Shown here piece after piece: positions 27,201 through 37,021 of a stretch of DNA of 64,000 nt. The translations under genes and the position numbers were made by a program. This DNA is from Lethocerus indicus (Eukaryota; Arthropoda; Insecta; Hemiptera; Belostomatidae): assembly GCA_019843655.1 (NCBI GenBank), contig JACDQD010000008.1:13550442-13614441 (forward strand). Reading direction: 5' to 3'. The notes below the pieces were generated by a model. The model was not told the DNA's origin, did no database searches, and saw only the letters and a list, made by a program, of their open reading frames with translations. Every line of letters starts with the position of its first letter. Positions within the stretch are counted from its first letter, which is position 1.

Positions 27201-30200
27201 AATATTTGACTCCGTGTACACGTTAATTTCCCTGCCAAATCCTGGTCTGAAATTATTTAGTCCAAATTCCCGCTCTTTGTGTGACAAAAGAGAGAATGAT
27301 AGGTTTTAATTGGCCCCCTTAAATGGTTTCCGCCCTCAAATTACAACATTTTTTAAAGGGATCATAAATCAAAAGGTGAAATCTCTTGGTTTTGAACCAG
27401 TTATGTACAATTAATGTACAGAGGCAAATTAAAATTCATTAATGTTCTGTAATAATAAAAAATTATTTTACGATAATAAGAAATGTTTAATTTTCTTTTA
27501 GTACATTCAAAGCATGGCCAAATGCTTAAGGCTTCAAGAATTATAAATTAATTATAATTATCTATTCTCAGTATTGTCGCTACTTTCACTCAACTTGCCT
27601 TTTCTCGTTAAGCCACAAGAAAAAATCTATAGTCCGAAATTATAGCGAAATTCCACTGTCAGCTCCGTGATAATCTTATCGGGCTGTGATAGTATGGACT
27701 ATTAGGTATTAATAGATTAGGTTCGACATTGGCTAAAGTTCAACAAGACTCAACTAAACTGATATACTGATCCCGGTTTCGCCCTCAGGGCGCCAACCTG
27801 CAGATCCAGATGTGGCGGACCGAACTTTCGATTGATAATTCTTGTGCTTAATTGAACTGTCTACTCAAAACGCATTGTATAAACTCGATAATACAAATAC
27901 TTAGTGTGTACTCGACAGTTGTGCGTAATGCAGTAGATTCGGGCTTTGCTTTTATTGAGAAATGTGCAGCCGAACAAGCGTGAAGCGGCGGAACGTCACA
28001 GCGGAGGCTGTTAATAAATATTTCGCGTCCTCTTTTCCGGTTTTTCTGTTTGTTTACGTCCCCCGGATGACTGTATTGTGACAGGGCCGAAGCGGGGAGG
28101 TAACAGAAGGTACGTCCGTTGCCGGCACTCTAAGCGGGACAATGTTGGGCCCGCCGTTTCGGACGCCACCGGCCATAAAAAACAGAAAAGAAACAAAAAA
28201 CCGTTTCCGCGTTGGCATTTTGGGCGCCGAACCGCGAACGGGATGTTTCGCACTCTGAGTGGAGTGGGCGACGGCTCACTTCACACAGCAGACCCATTTA
28301 AAAATTCAATCGCAATTATCAATGTTCGAGGGTCCTTCTATAGGTGAGGAGAATAATTGAATACTGACTAAACTGTCAAGCAGGTAATCTGGATACCGCG
28401 AAGAAAATAGACGCATATACGCGGAATAAACCTATGGCAGTCGAAATCGGTCCAGTAAAAGGTCAAACAGTAAGTGAGTGCACACCAAACAGGTATTCCA
28501 AATTGATAGTGACTTCAAAACGCAATTGGTTTCAAAACTCCATTATTTGGAACTTCCCGGATACCACACCAATTCCGTTTAAAAGTTTAATTAAGCCTGT
28601 ATATATTTTTTTTATTTTAATTCGATAACAATCGTTTTAAGAAATTTCATTAACTCGATTCATTTCAGGAGGCACAGACAAACTGAAAGCCAGAAGAGGG
28701 GGCATTCTTCACAAGTTGGGCCCAAGAATCCCAAACATTCCAGTGGAACAAAGCATACCTGGAGGCTTCAACACAGGGAGCAGGCAACAACAACGGTGAA
28801 ATACCGTCGTCGTTTCATCCATCTTAACCCCGTCGTACATGGGCAATGCCTGGGCTTAGTCGGTTAAGCTGTGCTTGGCAGGAGCTTAAGGCATGTCGCT
28901 TCCCGAGCGGCTCCCATAGTTGGGGCCACCTTCAAACTCGACTGATTGTACTTGAAATATAACTAACAGAAACTGGACATTTTTGCCCTCGTTGAAATAT
29001 ATTTCATTCATAGATGTTCACGGTAACACCGTGTGATATCATTGATTTTGTACAAGTCGTACACTAAGAAGAGCACCATTTTAGAGGCTGGAAAATATAT
29101 ATTAGGGACAAAGGGAAATTCGGCCAGGAACGGGAGATTTAAAATAGGGGACACTCTAGAAGCATTGTTAACGCCTTAGGGAATTTGCAAATTCAGTCAG
29201 AACACTAATCAGTAATTCTATCGTTGCGGAAAAAAGTAAAGTTCATTCCACCGCTTAGTTTTTCATGAAAAGTCCCTAGAAAACTAACGGCGGCGTTGGC
29301 CAGCGACAAACCATCGGTGCACTTAAGTTGCCCGCCCGTTAAATGTGACCGCAGCTTTATTTTATTTCACAAATTATACGACAGCTAACGTCCAGAACTA
29401 CCGGGTGGGGTGGGGCGTAAAAAGCGCTGTAAGTACAAACTTACTCCGCTTTTAGTATCAAATAGGCAAGTGGAGTCAGAAAATAGAATTAGCGGTGTCT
29501 CACTCTCTTTTCTACTCGTTGAAAAATATAACGGTAATATTCCAGAGATACTTCTCTATTAAAAAAGATTATTTATTTTACAGTTTTCTCTCAAATATCA
29601 TATAGCACATGATATGAGTTTGGAGATTAATTACCTGGTAAAAGGTGATTGTAAATAGTATCTTTATAAGTCAAACTCTTGCCAAAGGCTTTTGCAAAAT
29701 ACTACTGTACTGTAGATAATCACTCTGTTTCTCTCATAATATTTATAAATTAAATATCACTCGTGTTGTTATTGTTATTTGTTGTTAATAAATTTTATCC
29801 ACAAGTATTGGAATGCACATATTGTACCATTGTTATATCTCAAATATTATTTCTTTTTCTTAAATATTTAGGCGCCCAGAGTGCGCCCACCAGATGATAT
29901 TAATAACGGGCGAATTGATTACACCTGACTATAACTCCGTCATTTATTCAATCGTATATTTTTAACATTCCTTACCATTTATATTGGACTCTCTCAAACC
30001 CCGCGAGGGCGAACACCGCGTCAAGTTTATCGCGTGGGTAATACTTGAAAATAAAACGAACGACCAATTTCCCGTCGCTCCTATTACATCGAATAACTGG
30101 GAAAGAAGACTGTCGGTGGAAAATTGCGACCGAGGAGCTGGAGGGGCATTTCTAATCACTGAGGAGTATTGTGCGGGGCCCCCGTACACGGGACCCCTTA

Positions 30201-30354
30201 CCACGAGAGGCAATTCCACCCCGCCATTGTACTAAGTCTTGTAAAGAAAGTTTCTTCTCGTGAAGATTATTTATCCACGACATGTGAGTCCGAAATACAC
30301 AAACAACGTCAAAGTCTCGAAACGGGACCGAACAATTTTACCGTAGATTTCGTG
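21241..30354. other. Intergenic region, no recognisable gene
   Basis: No gene is recognised. CpG is frequent and several GC-richer patches (25,430-25,780; 28,060-28,260; 29,990-30,230) are open on both strands by composition. An acceptor-like sequence at 28,668 leads into an arginine-rich 65-codon open frame (28,670-28,867), for which I find neither an upstream exon nor a family. Repeat fragments lie at 23,390-23,430 (CTGTCTCC-type edge) and 27,770-27,832. Confidence 0.55.
27770..27832. repeat. Two adjoining repeat relics
   Basis: TCCCGGTTTCGCCCTCAGGG (27,770-27,790) is a degenerate copy of the CCGGTTTCGG family. It is followed at 27,797-27,820 by CCTGCAG...GTGGCGGACCGAA. The GGCGGACCGAA part is shared with the SINE-like relics at 7,984 and 44,289. 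Confidence 0.4.
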
Positions 30355-30430
30355 TGTTTCTGTCTCGTCTCGATGGCCTGGTCTTTAGCTAGACCGGTTT
30401 CGGCTGTTCGCCATCTTCAGTAGCACTGTC
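30355..30430 (-). repeat. Best-preserved copy of the dispersed repeat
   Basis: On the minus strand: CTACTGAAGATGGCGAACAG, then CCGAAACCGGTCTAGC, then a GAGACAGAAACA edge. This is the longest and cleanest copy and is the best query for finding the family elsewhere in the genome. It lies about 40 bp from a (TA)n tract. Confidence 0.65.
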
Positions 30431-30465
30431 ACTGTCACTTGTACCGTGGTGGTTGTGTGTTTGTC

Positions 30466-30468
<3 letters not shown>

Positions 30469-30509
<41 letters not shown>
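30469..30509. repeat. (TA)n microsatellite
   Basis: About 20 TA units, next to the dispersed repeat copy at 30,355-30,430. Confidence 0.95.
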
Positions 30510-30512
<3 letters not shown>

Positions 30513-33168
30513 ACTTTAGCGCCCCACTATGGGTGGTACAACAATTGTGGATACAACAATAAAATGTAATAAATATAAATAACGCGTATGAGCTGTCGTT
30601 AGGCCCTTAGGACAAATGCTTTACTTAGAACTGTGTTACTACAATTCTGTTAAATACCCGTCATTGTCCAAGACATGCGTGACCAGCCAACAGGTTAACA
30701 GGTGCATGTCCTATTCTACATCCCTGAACTAAACACGTTAAAACATTTTTTTGGGGTTCCAATTTAAAAATATTGAACTCTTTATAGATAAATAATAATA
30801 CTTATATGGTAATCCAAAATATGGTGTACATGAAAAACAAAACATATAATAAGATAAATTGTTTGTAAATATTTTTCCAGTCTTGCGGCGGCCATAGTTT
30901 CTAGAACGACTCGGGCGAAAAGAAATGTATTGTGCACTTAATTTTATTTCTACCGGAGAGCGGTAAAAATATTTTGAACTATGAAAACCCTTCTGATTTT
31001 ACGACTACCAGTAAACCTTTATTCCTTCATTGTATTGGCCTAACCGACTTGTTCCGGAAATCAATTTTGGACAGGGAAATAGCGCCCGTACTATACAGAC
31101 CACGATAGAATATTGAAGTTGAAGTAGATAAGAGAATTCTTTCAGCGTCATATTTTTGTATTAATGACTCTTGAAATAAATTAATTTAATTACAATAATT
31201 TAAAATTAGACGCAATTTTATTCAGAGAGAATACACGAAGTTACGATAACAATACAATACGAAAACAAAGTTATTGTATTGTGAATCAGTTACAAATATC
31301 TAATAGGTAGTTGTGCACATTAATTCTATTTTGTTTTAATTCACTCAAAAACAGTTGCAGGCTGAAAAAATATAATCTAAAATAAATAATATAAATATAA
31401 CTATAACAAAATAGTAATTTTACCTAATGAGATAGTTACAGGACCGGACTCCCGATCAATATTCTCCTAATTTCTCACACCAACGGTGCGATGAAATCTA
31501 ACTGTTTATAACGGAAATTATCGTTTCGGCACTGTATTTTCAGGATAAACGCATGACTAAGCATTCTCCTGACCTAATTTTCTCAACTTTCATCGAACGC
31601 CGGCATAGCGAGGGACTGGATTTACGTTATGTTTCCGCACGTACAAGTAAGATGAAAATGATGTCAGCTCCATTTACATGAGATTTCATGAAATTTTCAC
31701 ACGATATCTGTCGCCAATGAATATACAAATCCTACAAACGTGTCATTGCGTAATTGTTTCTGAAACTGACTGCCAAAGGAGCGCCGCATCGTCATTTGAA
31801 TTAATATTATACAATAGTGCGCTGTTTCCATTAAGGTTAACAGCTTTGACAAAATAATTAAATTCTGAGAGTACCTAACAATAAAAACAGATTGAATTAC
31901 CCAGTTCATTTATCGAAAATAGGGTTTTCCAGTTGAACATTTTAATTCATGAAAGGATACATAATTAAAAAGAGTATCTAAACATTGGTTGAAAACTTCC
32001 GTTTTCTCTAATTCCTGTTGTAAATAAGTGAGCAGAAACATCTGCAGCAGAAAGGAAAACCAAATTTTCCAATTCTGTCGGAAATTTCCAAAATTAACAT
32101 TATCCCTGCATAATTACTAACTGTATCCCTGATTAATTCTCAGGGCATATACGATTTTTGATCTCGTAAGATCTAGCGAGTGGCAAAATTCGTTTCAAGT
32201 GGTCGCTTAAACAGTAGAAATATAAAAAACTAATCAGCACATGAAATGCGCACAACATAGTATCAGTTTAATGGAAGGGCCGTGTTGTTGGAATTTCGAC
32301 TAAGGTGTGGTTAATCCCGACAGTGTTCTATGACGGAATAAATGGACAGGAAGAGCTTTTTTTTATAAATTGCACTTGAAATGAAGTTAAAAGGCAAGCC
32401 CTGTAAACCATAAAAGCCGCTGAAAAATACCCTAATGGGTTTCTCTCCCTCACCGCCCAGAGGAATCAAACTTTTTGCTTATTTGTAGTATGTGAGAAAA
32501 TAGTTCGCATAGAAATATATTCCAATCATAATCATTTTCTAAAACAATAACCAGGAAAGTGAATAATGAAGTTGGTTTTATTCCTTTCTCTTCTATTGTT
32601 GTAATTGTTTCCGTAAATTCTCACTCCAGCAGGTTGGTTACATATACAACGCCGTTAAAAATTATTTATTTCTTAGTGAAAAATATATTCTTGCAGCTCA
32701 GTTTCAGTAGTTGAAATGCTACTGAAAACATGGTTTACTGTTGCAACAAATGGACATTAAATGGATGAGGAAATCAGTTACTCTGGACGGAGTCATGAAA
32801 TCGTGATTTGATTAAGCCCTGTCCAACAAGCCCGGTATCGGCTTGACAACAAATTAACATGAGAGACATTAGGGGAGAGCCTCTATGGACCATTTTATTT
32901 CAATGGGTCACCAAATCGCTAAATAATAATGCCCTACGTCCGACCTCAGCATTCTGTATTAGTTCCGGAAATTTCCGGGCAATCGAGATAATGGGATATT
33001 TGTAAAACCAATTTAAGGCATTTTATTGGAAGTCAGCGAAGGTTTGATATTTCAAACCTTATTATTACATGCGGCGTTTATTATCATTTTTAAATTACCG
33101 GCGACAAAGCGATATTTAATTATTCTCAATTAAATAAAAGTTTGAGTTGTAATTTATAACGTTCCAAG
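30510..33168. other. Intergenic region, no recognisable gene
   Basis: I see nothing coding here. A degenerate GCCCGGTATCGGCTTG fragment of the dispersed repeat lies at 32,829-32,844. Confidence 0.55.
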
Positions 33169-33175
33169 TCTTCCA

Positions 33176-33674
33176 ATGGATTCCAAACTAATAATATGCT
33201 ATATATTATTGCCTGTCGTTACCTGTATAATCGCATTATATGCCTTAACAAATAATCTAATAAAAATAGTTACAGCGTTCCTTCTGGTAGTTACGATGGT
33301 CTTGAATTCCTCATGTATGCCTCAATACAAATACCAGATTAAATTCAAAAATTACCAAGTGCCACTTATAGGTAGTTAATCTATAATCGATAATGTTAAC
33401 TCACACTTAAATCATTATTAATTTAGTCCTAGTAATGTTTTCGGTCCCGATGAATCTGGTGACCGCTAATTGTATCACGAAGAATTATTATTTAATATAT
33501 TCTTCTGGAGATCCGCGAATGTTTGGATTACCCTCAGTTATCAGACTTACTATTTTCTGTAACGCCTATTTGGTCAACAGATTTCTGCTTTACACCATTC
33601 CGTCAGTAATACAGCGTGTAAATGCTCTTTTACTGAGATGTTTCACAGCTAATATTCGCCCTACTAAGACATAA
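33176..33674 (+). CDS. Possible highly diverged KDEL-receptor-like fragment
   Basis: Two hydrophobic open frames can be joined by a small intron. The donor GTAGTT is at 33,372, the acceptor TTAG ends at 33,426, and a phase-1 junction gives exons 33,176-33,371 and 33,427-33,674 with a product of 147 aa. By eye the first part fits KDEL receptor exon 2: N-N-L-I-K-I-V against N-T-V-M-K-I-V in the canonical copy. An F-K-N follows, as in the diverged paralogue at 36,685. The second part fits exon 4: S-G, then 19 residues, then Y-L-V-N against T-G, 19 residues, Y-L-F-N. The part matching exon 3 is shortened, and I find no exon 1 and no proper tail. It lies upstream of, and on the same strand as, the receptor array. 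Identity is low; it could be a decayed copy or chance similarity of membrane segments. Confidence 0.3.
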
Positions 33675-34429
33675 TCAGCACGCCAGTCACTACGTTACTT
33701 AAGGAATGCTAGGGGCAATAAAAAAATAGATGTCTAAATAATCTCTAAACGTCGGAATTAATATTCTCTCTGAAATGTTTAATTCCTGTTTGTTTCCGAC
33801 TTTTTTCGCTGACGCGTTTCACTTCCAATTTTTCCTGAAAAAGGGCAAAACTAATAGGGACCCCCCGAAAAGGTGATACCGGGACAGATATGAATGTAAA
33901 CGTCCCGATAAGTTGAATAAAAGTTGACCGCATCCGACTGTTGGGGGCGGGCGGGGGGCGATAAAAGGCTCGGCTTTTTTATGCCGTCCCGGGGAGCGGG
34001 TAAATTGTCATCGGGTAATGCGCTCGCCTCTACCAGACCATCCTCAACAATCACTCCTCCGCCCGAGGTTCCTCCCAGGACTCGACCAAAATATCCGGTC
34101 AGATTTCCGATTCTTCAGGTGGGAATTCTGTCGAAACCTCCAGTCGGTCAGTAGAAATTAAATAATAATATTCGTAAGATAGGAAATATTATTCGTTGTC
34201 GGCGAACCTTTCAAGAATCGGCGTTTCCAGATAGTTATTTTTTCCTTGACTCACCTATCTAACGAGACTTTTATGCATTAAATACAAATATTTCCAGTAT
34301 ACGCAAAATATCATCCAATCGAACATTACAATAGTGTAATTACAATCTGATTTTGATACACTTTATTTAGAAAGAAATTTGTTAACCAAAACATCTTAAT
34401 ACTATAGGCGACCGGAGTGTTCGGAGCGT

Positions 34430-35450
34430 TATAACCCTTATGATTTTCTCTCTCGTCTCTCCCCTTTGTTGTGGAGGAAAAACTCACTCAGCTCCGGCGG
34501 TCAGTAGTATGCGGGCAGTACTAAGTGCACTCCGAAGCGCGTCGGTGTTATGACAGAACAGTAGGGAAGAAGTGACCTGTACAACACTCAATAATTGGGG
34601 GGGGGGTTTGAGATAGAAAAATCACAAGGGTATCATCGTCGCAAATTACGCCGCCGTTTCAATATAACGGAGTTATATTCCGAAATTGAGGATTTGTTTA
34701 TGAAAACGTTATCCTACCTCTGTGGCCAAACTAGGGGAGAGCGAACAACGTCCAGCCGGTAATGAAACCGGCGGAGGTTAGGAGGAAGTGAGCGCGGGTG
34801 CGGAACTGCATGTGTCGCGGTTGACTGTATAGCGGGCCGCGACGGTAGGTCGATGTTGAAGGGACGAGAGTTGCAGCCCTACTGCAGTTGTGGGCTCGTT
34901 GGGCGAGCCAAGCGGTGGCGGCACCGGCCTCCGACTCGCGCCCGGAAAGAGCCGAACTCCGCCCGCCCCCGCCACCGCCTCCGCCACAGCCACCCACACC
35001 GCCCCAATACTAGACTACTACAGACAACCACTTACGAATACTACTACTGTTACTAGCACTACTACCACTACTTAGGATCTATGCACTAAGTGGAGCGAGA
35101 CGGTATTGCGGCAGCCGGAGGGCTATATAACAGGAGTGGGCGCTCCGAACAAGAATACGACTGGTCCCTAATCTGAGGATCCCCCACTGACGGGACACGG
35201 CTCTTTCAAGGCCTAGGGCCGAGCTGGATGGGGAAAGACAGCGGCAACGAAGGCAGGTACTGCGGGAAACACACTCTTCCGCCCGTCAGAGCGCTCGTCA
35301 GGACGAAGGAGCGCAGACGACATCGTGACGGTCATGACCGCCAACAGATGGAAACTAATCCAAAGATTAGTAAACCGGCTCGTGAGATCGACCACTCGGA
35401 GTACTCTCCAAGGACGAACAATTTAACAAATGATTACGAGCTTCTAAATT
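34430..35450. promoter_or_regulatory. GC-rich, CpG-rich promoter-like patch with a TATA-like box
   Basis: The patch is far richer in G+C and CpG than its surroundings. GGCTATATAA at 35,121-35,130 is a good TATA-box match. About 100 bp downstream, at 35,228, an ATG in a fair context opens a 74-codon frame, interrupted by a possible donor (GCAG/GTACTG at 35,254-35,259). I recognise no protein. It may be the promoter and first exon of an unknown transcript, or simply a CpG-rich regulatory element about 1.2-2.2 kb upstream of the first receptor paralogue. Confidence 0.3.
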
Positions 35451-35883
35451 GAACTCGCATGGTTCGATTAACGCTTCGATATAACGCTGTTCAATCAAAC
35501 GCGCTGTAATATTTTATTAGCCATTACAGAGAATAATAAGAATAACATAATAGACCATTATAAACGAACAATTGCGCCTCAAAATAAATAGGGGAACAAA
35601 ACGAACAATCAAAACTATTCGCCTATCTATTGCTTTCTGGTCTGTTTTTTTTAATTGGAGAAAAATAAATATTAAACTAACTGAGTATCTGAATTTTTTA
35701 TTTATTGGTGCTGATGAAGCAAAACTCTCAAACTTTAATGTTGCACCGAAATGAATATTCTATGATCTTATAGTCTATTAGATAGGAGCAATGATAATAG
35801 TGAGGAACATCACTGCACAAGATCAAATTTTAGTATAATAGAAGAAACTCTCTCATTTTCAGTAAAATCAGGACTCAATGTCG

Positions 35884-35886
<3 letters not shown>

Positions 35887-35938
<52 letters not shown>
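35887..35938. repeat. (TA)n microsatellite
   Basis: About 26 uninterrupted TA units. Confidence 0.95.
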
Positions 35939-35940
<2 letters not shown>

Positions 35941-36414
35941 ATTTATACAATAGGTGCAATTGACATACATTGTGGTCTATAAACAAAAAATAAAGGAAAG
36001 AAAGAAGGAAGTTGTACCAAATAATAATCTTCTAGTCCTAAATAGAATGCTGTATAAATGCTAACTTATAATGGTAAATTTTCTTTGCTTTTGTAATGGC
36101 AAAAGTTTCTTTTGCTTTATGAAATAAGAAATATAAAAAACCCGCTTGGAGAATCCATAAAGTTGTTCTATAAAAAATGTCTCGTAATTCCTCAAGTATA
36201 AAGAAAAACCTAAAGGAAAATTCCCCTTCGACAACCTTCGGACACCTCATATGGAATGTGCACATTTTCTTTTATGGCTAACAGTAAACGGGACGGTCAC
36301 ATGTTAATCCCGGCTGTAAAACCGGGTTCAGAAATTTATTTCATCCAATTTATAAGAAAGAATTTATTCCACACCGCCAATCTCAGAGCGGATGAGATCT
36401 AAGATGGAAGTTGG

Positions 36415-36422
36415 TGACGTCA
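36415..36422. promoter_or_regulatory. Palindromic CRE/ATF octamer upstream of receptor paralogue A
   Basis: TGACGTCA is a perfect ATF/CREB-type site, 263 bp upstream of the start codon of the first KDEL-receptor-like gene. Its half-site TGACG is shared with ATF6/XBP1-type unfolded-protein-response elements. Similar ACGT-core sites lie upstream of the other two array members. Function is inferred only. Confidence 0.35.
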
Positions 36423-36471
36423 ATTGTTCGATATTTCCGAGTCTCGATTCCGAAACTCGACCCTGCGGGGG

Positions 36472-36548
<77 letters not shown>
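36472..36548. repeat. (TC)n microsatellite
   Basis: About 38 TC units with a single CA interruption, ending about 135 bp upstream of the start codon of paralogue A. It is stop-free in several frames and therefore creates spurious long open frames on both strands. Confidence 0.95.
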
Positions 36549-36549
<1 letters not shown>

Positions 36550-36684
36550 CTTGCAGGTGGCACCATCTGGACGGCGTCCCGCGGGAGCCATGAGGGAATT
36601 GCAAATGTCAGTCCACCATTTCTCACGCTCCCTGGAAGCTGGTCTTCGGTCGAGATAGCCTACGGCCTGTAGAGATATTCGACG

Positions 36685-36959
36685 ATGTACTACTACACGC
36701 GTTTGGTCTCGAATGTTATCCACGGCTTTGCCATTCTGTCCATGGTGGGGTGGATCCGCTATACAAAATCGGTTGCAGGTCAGTTGTATACACAGATATA
36801 TTCTTAGGGATTGCACCGCATTACCTCCCTCCTTAGGTTATATTTGTTTTTATTTCCACAAGCATTAACAATCATACACCTTACATTTAAATTTATACAT
36901 TAGTTTTTTTAATATTGCGTCACTTAAAAATGCTCCCACTTATATATAATGCTCCTATT

Positions 36960-37021
<62 letters not shown>

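Larger units (their letters stand above)
33675..36684. other. Upstream region of the KDEL-receptor array
   Basis: No gene is established. It contains a GC-rich promoter-like patch (34,430-35,450), a (TA)n tract, a long (TC)n tract and a perfect CRE-type octamer, each listed separately. Open frames of up to 150 codons at 36,364-36,816 exist only because (TC)n/(GA)n has no stop codons. Confidence 0.5.

Noticed and set aside
28800..28925. Possible tRNA gene (A-box-like GGGCTTAGTCGGTTAAGC)
   Set aside because: No B box at proper spacing and no acceptor stem pairing could be found.
36364..36816. 150-codon minus-strand open frame and several overlapping plus-strand frames with long Ser-Leu or Arg-Glu runs
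   Set aside because: They exist only because the (TC)n/(GA)n microsatellite has no stop codons; the flanking residues match nothing.
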